Positions 1 through 7,493 of a stretch of 64,000 nucleotides of DNA are shown here, piece by piece. The notes under the pieces are model-generated. The model searched no databases. It was not told the origin of the DNA and saw only the letters and a program-made list of their open reading frames with translations. Location of the stretch: contig NZ_FNNV01000001.1 of the NCBI RefSeq assembly GCF_900106745.1, positions 1,116,001-1,180,000 of the forward strand, read 5' to 3'. A program made the position numbers and the translations under genes. This DNA comes from Paenibacillus sp. CF384 (GTDB taxonomy: Bacteria; Bacillota; Bacilli; Paenibacillales; Paenibacillaceae). Position 1 is the stretch's first letter. The number at the start of each line of letters is the position of its first letter.

Positions 1-974
1 TGGGGAACATGCGGTTCGCTTCGACCCGCCTTTGCCCCAAGCTCCATGATCCGGTCCCATACACCTCGTACTTGCTTCAGGCTGCCGCATTGCAAGCATC
101 GCTGCGCATCCTGCGTATCCTCGGCGAGGGAACCGCAGTTCATACAATACGTGCGATGGTATTTGCCGAGGACGGGATTTAGCCCGTAATTCGCCTTGAT
201 TGCCCGCCCTTCAGCGCCTTCGAGCGCAAGCTTCAGCTCCTGAAAGGACGGCTCTTGAAGATGCAATTCATTATATTCGCGGCCGATCTTGGATAAGGAA
301 TGTGCATCTGAATTCGTCAGGAACGGGAGTGTATCGAGCTCGGGAATAAGTCCCGCCATCTCGCTGTCTGAGCTTAATCCCAGCTCAACGGCGTCTACAA
401 GCAACGGATCGAGTGTATCTTGAAGCTGATCGGAGCAGCTGCCGAATAAGCTCTTGTGAGGCGTGAAAATATGCGCAGGAATGAACAGCCCTCCTCGTCC
501 CTTCACTTCTGCTTGCAGCTCTCGGGATGGCACATATAACCGCTGGGAGCTGAGCTGCACATTGCGCATCGAACGGGACATCCACTTCGTGAATGATTGC
601 ATTTCTGCAAAGTCCGGCAGATAGATCAAATGATGAGCCGTGCCGAAGCCGGCATCGCGAACCTCGATTTCGGATCCAAGGAGAATGGTCGTATCCCGGT
701 AGCGAATGCCTCCACCGCTAATTTGGGTCATTTCTCCGGAGTCCAGCAAGGACTCGATATCACGCTGAACGCCGGGAGAGTGGCAGTCGATCACGCCGAG
801 CAGTCCGATGCCTTTGCGAACCGCCGCCTCATAGGCGATGTTACGGAAGGTTAGATCTTTACTACCGCTAATCTTAACCGGCTCTCCCTGCTCCGTCCGC
901 CCGATATGCAGATGAAGATCGGCAAATACGCGGCTCAGCTTCCCTTCTTGTCCGGCCGCTTTCACAGTGGTCAC
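1..974 (-). CDS. Endonuclease Q family protein (3' part missing, runs off window)
   Basis: The C-terminal end lies beyond base 1, so only about the first 324 residues are present. The N-terminus carries a PHP-type metal site (ADLHLHIG near residue 20), later an AHIFTPH segment and a TNSDAHS segment, and then two CxxC pairs (CMNCG, CLQCG) that look like a zinc ribbon. This arrangement is that of endonuclease Q, which cuts DNA 5' of deaminated bases such as uracil and hypoxanthine. The GTG start at 974 is chosen because AGGAGAG lies 8 nt upstream; it begins 2 nt after the nudF stop, so the pair is probably cotranscribed and translationally coupled. Family assignment is from motifs only. Confidence 0.8.
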   Translation of the reverse strand, partial: MTTVKAAGQEGKLSRVFADLHLHIGRTEQGEPVKISGSKDLTFRNIAYEAAVRKGIGLLGVIDCHSPGVQRDIESLLDSGEMTQISGGGIRYRDTTILLGSEIEVRDAGFGTAHHLIYLPDFAEMQSFTKWMSRSMRNVQLSSQRLYVPSRELQAEVKGRGGLFIPAHIFTPHKSLFGSCSDQLQDTLDPLLVDAVELGLSSDSEMAGLIPELDTLPFLTNSDAHSLSKIGREYNELHLQEPSFQELKLALEGAEGRAIKANYGLNPVLGKYHRTYCMNCGSLAEDTQDAQRCLQCGSLKQVRGVWDRIMELGAKAGRSEPHVP

Positions 975-976
975 CT

Positions 977-1534
977 CTAAATCTCTCCTGTAAGCCTGTA
1001 GATATGCCATGCATAGACGGCTAGAATCGTCTTCGCATCGCTGATCCGCTCTTCTTTCATATACTGCTGGGCCTGCTCGAACGTAATCGCTTCAACCGCC
1101 AGAAACTCATCCTCATCCGGCGCGCTTTCGCCTTTGACAAGGTCCTCTGCGAGATACACGTACAGCTTCTCATCGGCAAATCCCGGCGAAGTATAGAACG
1201 CGCTCAGTGGGCGAAGCTTGCCTGCGCGATACCCCGTTTCCTCTTCCAGCTCCCGCGCTGCAGCTGCCATCGGATCTTCACCGGCATCCAGCTTGCCCGC
1301 CGGAATCTCGATTTGGAACTTCTCCATTGGCTTGCGATATTGCTCGACGACGAGCATTTTATCATCGATTAGCGCCAGAACGGCCGCTGCACCGGGATGT
1401 CTGACAATTTCGCGCGTGGCCGTTTTACCGTCAGGCAGCTCTATCGTATCCACCTGCAGCGAAATGATTTTCCCATCGAAAATCGGTTCCGTCTTGATTG
1501 TTCTCTCGCGGAATTGATCGGTTTTCTCTAACAT
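977..1534 (-). CDS. nudF: ADP-ribose pyrophosphatase, Nudix hydrolase
   Basis: At 185 aa it has the usual length of bacterial NudF. A complete Nudix box is visible around residues 80-102 (G-x5-E-x7-RELEEETG), preceded by the family's VVEQYRKP strand. NudF hydrolyses ADP-ribose to AMP and ribose 5-phosphate in the cytoplasm, removing a reactive by-product of NAD turnover. AAGGAG sits about 10 nt before the ATG. The gene runs directly into the endonuclease Q gene downstream with a 2-nt gap. Its upstream neighbour, on the opposite strand, is the micro-gene resembling mciZ; I recall nudF and mciZ being close in Bacillus too, which supports both calls. Confidence 0.9.
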   Translation of the reverse strand: MLEKTDQFRERTIKTEPIFDGKIISLQVDTIELPDGKTATREIVRHPGAAAVLALIDDKMLVVEQYRKPMEKFQIEIPAGKLDAGEDPMAAAARELEEETGYRAGKLRPLSAFYTSPGFADEKLYVYLAEDLVKGESAPDEDEFLAVEAITFEQAQQYMKEERISDAKTILAVYAWHIYRLTGEI

Positions 1535-1575
1535 TTGTCATCGGCTCCTTTAATGGCAATTCGGCAAATCAGTTG

Positions 1576-1604
1576 GCATATGTTCTATGACTCTCTCATA
1601 TCTA
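1576..1604 (+). promoter_or_regulatory. Candidate sigma-E promoter for mciZ
   Basis: The -35 like element GCATATG (1576-1582) and the -10 like element CATATCTA (1597-1604) are separated by 14 nt, the spacing typical of Bacillus sigma-E promoters (consensus roughly kmATATT and CATACAnT). The -10 match is partial. It lies about 30 nt upstream of the mciZ start, and mciZ is known in B. subtilis as a mother-cell, sigma-E dependent gene, so location and function agree. Confidence 0.5.
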
Positions 1605-1635
1605 TCTATCAGTATAGCAAAAGGGGAGATCATTC

Positions 1636-1794
1636 ATGAAACAATACACGGGTAAAAGCTCCATGAAACTTGTCGGCAAAGCTTGGGAAATCCGTCACCA
1701 GCTGAAGCTGTTAGCCAAAGCGAGCACGAAGACAAGCCCATCGGACGGCAAATCCGGACGGACGCTCGGTGAATATTTGCAATCGTCTCAATAA
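1636..1794 (+). CDS. mciZ: Z-ring formation inhibitor MciZ (52 aa)
   Basis: This 52-codon gene starts with ATG at 1636, with AAGGGGAG about 8 nt upstream, and ends in TAA. Residues 11-19 read KLVGKAWEI, followed by RHQLK; this is the recognisable core of MciZ, the roughly 40-residue peptide that caps FtsZ filaments and stops Z-ring assembly in the sporulating mother cell. The C-terminal half here (KTSPSDGKSGRTLGEY region) is longer than and unlike the B. subtilis peptide. It stands alone, divergent from nudF, behind a possible sigma-E promoter and before a hairpin terminator. The assignment rests on remembered similarity of the central motif, without alignment. Confidence 0.75.
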   Translation: MKQYTGKSSMKLVGKAWEIRHQLKLLAKASTKTSPSDGKSGRTLGEYLQSSQ

Positions 1795-1827
1795 GATAAG
1801 GGCAAATACACGCTCACTAACAATAGA

Positions 1828-1868
1828 AAGGGTTGCCGCCGTAGATTACTCTACAGCCGGCAACCCTT
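1828..1868. terminator. Hairpin terminator between mciZ and the M20 peptidase
   Basis: Arms AAGGGTTGCCG (1828-1838) and CGGCAACCCTT (1858-1868) pair perfectly, with an inner GTAG/CTAC helix in the loop. It lies between convergent genes and can serve both. Neither strand has a long T run after the stem. Confidence 0.7.
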
Positions 1869-1885
1869 ATTCATATAGGCAAAGC

Positions 1886-3019
1886 TTATTCCTTCAGCTC
1901 CGCAGCCTGTTCGATAATCGAAACGACCAGCTCAGCCGTTTTCACTAAATCTTCTGCCTTAATTTGCTCATTGGTCGTATGGATATGCTCATACCCGATT
2001 GCAAGATTCACAGTCGGCACGCCATGTCCGTTGAATATATTCGCATCGCTTCCGCCGCCGGAGTGAAACAGCTTCGGCGTTCTGCCGATCTTCACAATTG
2101 CAGCCTTCGCAAGCTCCACGACCGGGTCTCCGTCCGTAAAGTTAAATGCCGGATAGATCAGTTTGCTCTCAAACTCCGCTTTCGCGCCGAACTCGCTCGC
2201 TACCGCCAGAACGGTTTCACGCATCGCTTCAACCTGCTTGTCGAGCTTATCCTGCACGATGCTGCGCGCTTCCGCGTCCAGCTTCACGAAATCACAGACG
2301 ATATTCGTTGCGCCGCCGCCTTCGAAACGTCCGATGTTCGCCGTGGTTTCGTGATCGATTCTACCAAGGGACATGCGCGAAATCGCTTTACCCGCCACTT
2401 GGATCGCGCTGATGCCATCCTCCGGATTAACGCCGGCATGTGCCGATTTACCGTGAATCTTGATCGTGATCTTCGCTTGTGACGGCGCAGCAACGGCAAT
2501 ATCGCCAATCGGACCATTGGAATCCAGCGCATAGCCGAACTTCGCTTTGAGCCTCTTGCTGTCGATTGCAGCCGCTCCTACAAGTCCGCTCTCTTCTCCA
2601 ACCGTAATGACAAGCTGAATAGGACCATGAGGAAGATTCTGTTCCTTAATGACACGAATCGCTTCGAACATCGCGGCAAGTCCCGCCTTATCATCCGCTC
2701 CGAGAATCGTCGTTCCATCACTTCTTATGTAGCCGTCTGCATCAAGGCGCGGTTTAATGCCTTTGCCCGGCACTACCGTATCCATGTGGGAGGTAAAGAA
2801 AATCGTCGGTGCCTGCTCACTGCCGTTTGCTTCAAGCATCGCGAACAAATTGCCTGCTCCGTGACCGGTGATGCTTGCCGCATCGTCTTCTTCAACAGAG
2901 AAGCCAAGCTCTTTCAGTTTTCCTGTAAGTACATCACAAATTTCACGTTCATATTTCGTTTCGCTGTCTACCTGGACAAGCGCCATAAATTCATCAATTA
3001 TTCGCTCGTTATTAATCAT
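1886..3019 (-). CDS. M20/M28-type metallopeptidase, tripeptidase T-like
   Basis: The 377-residue protein matches the PepT-like zinc aminopeptidase/amidohydrolase group (B. subtilis YqjE type). Metal-site motifs appear in order: TSHMDTV near residue 75, GADDKAGLA near 105, the GEESGL catalytic glutamate near 140, LDSNG near 165, and a late SGGGSDAN and IHTTNEQ segment. A dimerisation domain (HGKSAHAGV) separates the two halves of the catalytic domain. The start at 3019 is preferred over an ATG 18 codons upstream because GGAGGAA precedes it at the right distance. It probably trims small peptides in the cytoplasm; the true substrate is unknown. Confidence 0.85.
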   Translation of the reverse strand: MINNERIIDEFMALVQVDSETKYEREICDVLTGKLKELGFSVEEDDAASITGHGAGNLFAMLEANGSEQAPTIFFTSHMDTVVPGKGIKPRLDADGYIRSDGTTILGADDKAGLAAMFEAIRVIKEQNLPHGPIQLVITVGEESGLVGAAAIDSKRLKAKFGYALDSNGPIGDIAVAAPSQAKITIKIHGKSAHAGVNPEDGISAIQVAGKAISRMSLGRIDHETTANIGRFEGGGATNIVCDFVKLDAEARSIVQDKLDKQVEAMRETVLAVASEFGAKAEFESKLIYPAFNFTDGDPVVELAKAAIVKIGRTPKLFHSGGGSDANIFNGHGVPTVNLAIGYEHIHTTNEQIKAEDLVKTAELVVSIIEQAAELKE

Positions 3020-3099
3020 CGCGGCTTTCCTCCGTTCATTGATTTCGTTTACAATAGACTTAGACTTGTACATTCCCCATACGAAAGGAGCATGCTCGC

Positions 3100-3198
3100 G
3101 TGCGTCCCAACCGATTGATGAAAATATTCATCTGGCTGCTCATCGCTTCAATGCTGATCTCTACTTTACTGATTAGCATCGGCTGGATCTTCGAATAG
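3100..3198 (+). CDS. prli42: Prli42-like stressosome membrane miniprotein (32 aa)
   Basis: A 32-codon gene begins with GTG at 3100, with AAAGGAG 9 nt upstream, and ends in TAG at 3196-3198. The product has a basic N-terminus (VRPNRLMK), one hydrophobic segment and the short motif ASMLISTLLISI. This resembles Prli42, the single-pass miniprotein that anchors the stressosome at the membrane in Listeria and has relatives across Bacillota. Its last 33 nt overlap the 3' end of lipB on the other strand, so the two genes converge and interlock. The call rests on a short motif remembered from the family; an unrelated small membrane peptide is possible. Confidence 0.6.
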   Translation: MRPNRLMKIFIWLLIASMLISTLLISIGWIFE

Positions 3199-3888
3199 TC
3201 CGTTTTCTTCTTCTACTTCACAACCAAATTGTTTGCAGAAATGCGGCAGCAGTTCTCTTGCCGCTTGTTCCACACTTAGGTTAATGCCTGTTACATCAGC
3301 GAAGGAAGTAACCGCATATTCCTGAATGCCGCAAGGAATGATGCCTCGAAATCCATCCTGCGCAATGCCTGCTTTAATATTCAGCGCAAACCCATGGCTC
3401 GTCACGAAACCGCGGCGAGTCCTTGCTTTGTTAAACTTCACGCCGATTGCCGCGATCTTCGCATCGCCTACCCAAACACCGGTATATTCCGACTTCCGAT
3501 TCGTTTCAATTCCATAACCGGCGAGCCAGTCCATGATTGCCTGCTCCAGCTGTCGCAAGTAACCGTGCAAATCAAGCCCTGCTCCATCCAGATAAAGCAG
3601 CGGGTAACCAACAAGTTGCCCCGGCCCATGATACGTAATATCCCCGCCGCGGTCAATTTGAAACACGCCGATGCCGCGAGCAGCCAATTCTTCTTCCGAA
3701 TAGAGCAAATGCTCGGGATGACGCTGCGAGCCGATCGTATAGGTCGGCGGATGCTGAAGAAGGAGCAGCGTTTCGCGTCGCTCCTCCTTGTCGATTTGTT
3801 TGACGTATGCCTTCTGTAAATCCCATGCTTCGGCATAGCCGAGCATGGGCGTATAGTGAACATCGATCGCTTTCACGTTCGTTGTCAT
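3166..3888 (-). CDS. lipB: Octanoyl-[ACP]:protein N-octanoyltransferase
   Basis: LipB moves octanoate from acyl carrier protein onto lipoyl-domain lysines, the first step of lipoate assembly. The 240-residue protein shows the family's signature GGDITYHGPGQLVGYP (residues 81-96), the catalytic lysine in GDAKIAAIG (Lys144) and the catalytic cysteine in IIPCGI (Cys186). The ATG at 3888 is taken because the residues before it (42 codons open upstream) overlap the E2 gene and do not resemble the family; ACGGGG lies about 10 nt upstream. It follows the lipoylated E2 gene by 17 nt, so enzyme and target are likely cotranscribed. Its 3' end overlaps the Prli42-like gene. Confidence 0.93.
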   Translation of the reverse strand: MTTNVKAIDVHYTPMLGYAEAWDLQKAYVKQIDKEERRETLLLLQHPPTYTIGSQRHPEHLLYSEEELAARGIGVFQIDRGGDITYHGPGQLVGYPLLYLDGAGLDLHGYLRQLEQAIMDWLAGYGIETNRKSEYTGVWVGDAKIAAIGVKFNKARTRRGFVTSHGFALNIKAGIAQDGFRGIIPCGIQEYAVTSFADVTGINLSVEQAARELLPHFCKQFGCEVEEENGLFEDPADANQ

Positions 3889-3905
3889 AACATGTAAGCC
3901 CCGTT

Positions 3906-5291
3906 TCAATACAGCTTCGTTTCTAAATTGAAGCTTTCCAAATTTTCTTTCACCCGCTGTAAGAACCGTCCACAAATGACGCCGTCCAGAATCCGGTGAT
4001 CCAACGACAAACAAATATTCGCCATCGAACGAACGGCAATCATATCGTTAATGACGACAGGACGTTTCACGATGGATTCGCAGGTTACGATTGCGGCTTG
4101 CGGATAGTTAATGATCGGGTAGGACAAGATCGATCCGAACGACCCCGTATTATTAACGGTGAACGTTCCGCCTTCCATATCTGCAAGCGTTAGCTTGCCT
4201 TCACGCGTTTTGCGAGCCAGATCTTCGATTTCCCGAGCGAGGCCGGCGATATTCTTCTGATCGGCATTCTTAATGACAGGTACTTTAACCGCATCTTCCG
4301 TACCCACCGCAAGGCCGATATGAATATCGCGCTTCACGATGATTTTGTCAACGGCCCAAACCGAATTCATGATCGGGAAGTCTTTGATCGCGTTAACGAC
4401 GGCTTTCACCCAGAATGCGAGATAAGTAAGGTTCACGCCTTCGCGTTTCTTGAAGTCATCCTTCAACTTGTTGCGCAGGGAGACGAGGTTGGTCACATCC
4501 ACTTCCATCATCATCCAAGCATGCGGAATTTCCGTGACGCTCTGGCGCATGTTACGGGCAATGGCATTACGAACAGGCGTAACATCGATAAAATATTCGC
4601 TTCTGCCCGGCACTTGCTGCCCTTGCACTTCAACACCGGGAATGCGCGGCGTTTCGGACAAATGAAGTCCCGAAGAACGAACCTGCTCTCCGCCGCTCTT
4701 ATTCGGCTGCGGTGTTTGTTGGGTACTGCCTACAATTCCGGCTGCCATTCCAGTCGCTCTGGCACCGCGTCCAGACTCCACGAAAGCAAGCACATCTTTG
4801 CGTGTGATCCGTCCTCCAAGCCCTGTTCCTTCAATCGCAGACAGGTTCACGTTATGTTCAGCCGCAAGAGATTGAACCGCAGGCGAGTAACGGTAGCGCA
4901 TATGATCATTGCCATCGGCTCCGGCTTCAGCCGCCGCGCCTTGAGCACGAACAGCGGCACGATCGTTGTTTCGGGCAGGAGCTGCGGGGGTACTTACGCT
5001 GCCTCCGTTAGGTGTAGCAGTTGGGGCAGCAGTACCCGCTCCCTCTTCATGAACCTCGATCAGGCAAAGTGGCGTGCCCACAGGTACGGTTTCGCCTGCA
5101 CCGACTAATATTCGAATCAGCGTCCCTTGAATGGTCGCGGGTAGTTCTGCATTTACTTTGTCCGTAAGAATTTCACAGATCGGCTCATACATCTCGATTG
5201 AATCGCCAGGCTGCTTGAGCCATTTGTCGATCGTTGCGGAGACAAGCGATTCTGCGAGCTGTGGCATGACGACTTCCGTCAATTTCTTCAT
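3906..5291 (-). CDS. bkdB: Branched-chain 2-oxoacid dehydrogenase E2 (dihydrolipoamide acyltransferase)
   Basis: The 461-residue core subunit transfers the acyl group from E1 to CoA. Order of domains: lipoyl domain (about 1-78, lipoyl Lys45 in LTDKVNA), an Ala/Pro/Gly-rich linker (about 80-135), peripheral subunit-binding domain (about 138-172, RYSPAVQSLA to GRITRKDVL), a second loose linker, and the trimeric catalytic domain (about 225-461) ending with the HxxxDG active site (His432, Asp436). ATG 5291 has AGGAG 8 nt upstream; a GTG three codons earlier fits worse. It is the last dehydrogenase gene of the operon and is followed by lipB. Pyruvate specificity cannot be excluded from sequence alone. 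Confidence 0.9.
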   Translation of the reverse strand: MKKLTEVVMPQLAESLVSATIDKWLKQPGDSIEMYEPICEILTDKVNAELPATIQGTLIRILVGAGETVPVGTPLCLIEVHEEGAGTAAPTATPNGGSVSTPAAPARNNDRAAVRAQGAAAEAGADGNDHMRYRYSPAVQSLAAEHNVNLSAIEGTGLGGRITRKDVLAFVESGRGARATGMAAGIVGSTQQTPQPNKSGGEQVRSSGLHLSETPRIPGVEVQGQQVPGRSEYFIDVTPVRNAIARNMRQSVTEIPHAWMMMEVDVTNLVSLRNKLKDDFKKREGVNLTYLAFWVKAVVNAIKDFPIMNSVWAVDKIIVKRDIHIGLAVGTEDAVKVPVIKNADQKNIAGLAREIEDLARKTREGKLTLADMEGGTFTVNNTGSFGSILSYPIINYPQAAIVTCESIVKRPVVINDMIAVRSMANICLSLDHRILDGVICGRFLQRVKENLESFNLETKLY

Positions 5292-5330
5292 TCCGACCAC
5301 TCCTAAATGTTTTGCGAAGCGACTTCGATT

Positions 5331-6314
5331 CTAGAATAACGCCAGTTTCTTCATCGCTTCTTTCACTTTATCTTTATTCAACATAAAGAATTTCTCGCCC
5401 GGTGGATTAATCGGCATTGCCGGAACGTCCGGCCCGCATAAACGCATAATCGGAGCATCCAGCTCATACAGCATTTCTTCTGCAATGATAGCTGATACTT
5501 CTGCGCCAATGCCGCCGAATTTATTATCTTCATGAATAATGAGCACTTTACCAGTACGACGGGCAGCTTCCAGAACGCCTTCTTTATCAAGCGGCTGGAG
5601 TGTACGCAAGTCGAGTACATGAGTGGAGACGCCTTCTTCTGCAAGCTCCTCTGCTGCTTCGAGCACGAAGTGAAGCGGAAGACTGTAGCTAATGACCGTA
5701 ATGTCGTCGCCTTCGCGAAGGACGTTGGACTCTCCGATCGGCACGATATAATCGCCTTCCGGAACATCACCGTTTACTAGCTTATAGCATTTCTTATTTT
5801 CAAAATAGATAACCGGGTCCGGATCGCGAACAGCTGCTTTCAGAAGACCTTTCGCATCGTACGCCGTGTAAGGCGCTACAATCTTAAGACCCGGTGTTCC
5901 GAAGAACACCGACTCCGGACATTGAGAGTGATACAAGCCGCCGAAGATACCGCCGCCGATTGGCGCACGGATGACAAGCGGGCATGTCCAGTCATTATTG
6001 GAGCGATAACGGATCTTGGCCGCTTCGCTAATAATTTGATTCGTAGCCGGGAACATAAAGTCCGAATATTGCATCTCGGCAATAGGCTTCATGCCATACA
6101 TAGCCGCACCAATAGCAGCGCCGACAATGGCGGATTCCGCAAGCGGCGTATCCAGTACGCGCTCTTCGCCGAACTGGCCGATCAGCCCTTTCGTCGTCGT
6201 GAACACGCCGCCTTTGTGGCCAACATCCTCGCCGAGCACGAACACATCCTCGTCGCGTTCCATTTCTTCTTTCATGGCCAAGCGGATCGCATCAATATAG
6301 TCCATTTTCGGCAT
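5331..6314 (-). CDS. bkdAB: Branched-chain 2-oxoacid dehydrogenase E1 beta subunit
   Basis: The 327-aa length equals that of B. subtilis BkdAB. The N-terminal half holds the transketolase-type pyrimidine domain (LGEDVGHKGGVF, DTPLAESAIVG, FGGLYHSQ) and the C-terminal half the transketolase C domain (GKVLIIHEDN, GIGAEVSA, RLCGPDVPAMP). With E1 alpha it forms the heterotetramer that decarboxylates branched-chain 2-oxoacids on thiamine diphosphate. The ATG at 6314 follows AAGGAGGA by 7 nt and lies 1 nt after the E1-alpha stop, so the two subunits should be made in equal amounts. An in-frame ATG 13 codons upstream lies inside the E1-alpha gene and is rejected. Confidence 0.9.
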   Translation of the reverse strand: MPKMDYIDAIRLAMKEEMERDEDVFVLGEDVGHKGGVFTTTKGLIGQFGEERVLDTPLAESAIVGAAIGAAMYGMKPIAEMQYSDFMFPATNQIISEAAKIRYRSNNDWTCPLVIRAPIGGGIFGGLYHSQCPESVFFGTPGLKIVAPYTAYDAKGLLKAAVRDPDPVIYFENKKCYKLVNGDVPEGDYIVPIGESNVLREGDDITVISYSLPLHFVLEAAEELAEEGVSTHVLDLRTLQPLDKEGVLEAARRTGKVLIIHEDNKFGGIGAEVSAIIAEEMLYELDAPIMRLCGPDVPAMPINPPGEKFFMLNKDKVKEAMKKLALF

Positions 6315-6315
6315 G

Positions 6316-7347
6316 TTAGCGTCCTCCTTCGCCATGATCTTCGGCGTATACATGTTTCAATATATCTTCAGGTTCCGGGAAGGCTGATTGATCTCCATAG
6401 GAGGTCGCATCATCCAGAGCCGCTTTAATCTGCTGCATTAAGGCCGCGTCGCGCTCTTCATCCCATATTCCGCTGTCGATCAAATACTGCTTGAACTTCG
6501 GCAAGCCGTCTTTGTCGCGATGCGAATCGACTTCTTCCTTTGTCCGGTAAGCAAGATCCTCATCCGATGTGGAATGCGGGGATAAGCGATACATAACGGC
6601 CTCTACCAGAGTTGGACCTTCGCCGTTAGCCGCACGTTCACGTGCTTCTTTAACGACACGGTACACTTCAAGCGGGTCGTTGCCGTCTACGCTATAACCA
6701 GGGAAACCGTATCCAAGGGCACGGTCAGCGATTTTTCCGCCTATTTGTTTATGAATCGGCACCGAAATCGCATATTGATTGTTCTCGCACATGAAAATAA
6801 CCGGCAGCTTATGCACTCCGGCAAAGTTGGCACCCTCGTGGAAATCTCCTTGATTACTGGAGCCGTCTCCAAAGGTAACGAAAGATACGAAATCTTGCTT
6901 CTTCATCTTGGCTGCCAGTGCAAAACCGACTGCATGAGGGACTTGCGTTGTAACAGGGCTTGAGCCCGTCACGATGCGCAGACGCTTCGAACCGAAGTGT
7001 CCCGGCATTTGGCGACCGCCGCTGTTAGGATCTGCCGCTTTGGAGAATAGGGAAAGCATAAGCTCGCGCAAAGTCATACCTACTGCAAGCACAAATGCGT
7101 AGTCGCGATAATAAGGCAAATAGTAATCTTGATTCCGATCGAGTGCAAAAGCTGCGCCTACCTGTGCGGCTTCTTGACCGATACCGGATACGTGGAATTT
7201 GATTTTGCCTGCCCGTTGAAGCAGCAGACAGCGCTCATCATACCGACGAGCGGTTGTCATTAGCGTGTACATTTCAATGGCTTGATCGTCCGTTAGCCCT
7301 AGTGCGGCATGTTTGGTTTGCTGCACGGCAGATTCGGATTGTGTCAT
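6316..7347 (-). CDS. bkdAA: Branched-chain 2-oxoacid dehydrogenase E1 alpha subunit
   Basis: A 343-residue thiamine-diphosphate enzyme subunit. The ThDP motif GDGSSNQGDFHEG with the closing ENNQYAIS lies at about residues 165-205, and the phosphorylation-loop region YRLSPHSTSDED follows near 265; HSTSDD-like loops are typical of BCKDH E1 alpha. AAAGGAGG precedes the ATG. Upstream is a 146-nt gap to lpd on the same strand without a clear hairpin, so one transcript for all four dehydrogenase genes is likely. The product feeds isobutyryl-, isovaleryl- and 2-methylbutyryl-CoA to iso and anteiso fatty acid synthesis. Confidence 0.9.
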   Translation of the reverse strand: MTQSESAVQQTKHAALGLTDDQAIEMYTLMTTARRYDERCLLLQRAGKIKFHVSGIGQEAAQVGAAFALDRNQDYYLPYYRDYAFVLAVGMTLRELMLSLFSKAADPNSGGRQMPGHFGSKRLRIVTGSSPVTTQVPHAVGFALAAKMKKQDFVSFVTFGDGSSNQGDFHEGANFAGVHKLPVIFMCENNQYAISVPIHKQIGGKIADRALGYGFPGYSVDGNDPLEVYRVVKEARERAANGEGPTLVEAVMYRLSPHSTSDEDLAYRTKEEVDSHRDKDGLPKFKQYLIDSGIWDEERDAALMQQIKAALDDATSYGDQSAFPEPEDILKHVYAEDHGEGGR

Positions 7348-7493
7348 GAGGGATGCCCTCCTTTTAGCTGCTATTATAACCAGGTACTAAGACTTGCCTA
7401 TACCCATTATAACCGACTTTTACCGAAAAAGAAATGCTCCATCCACTGCTGCCAAAAGCGTTGTTGCTTACTATATAAAGATGCAGCTCCGAC

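Noticed and set aside
4320-5108. Open frame of 262 codons on the plus strand across the E2 gene
   Set aside because: Antisense to the E2 catalytic and linker regions with their clear motifs; no ribosome site.
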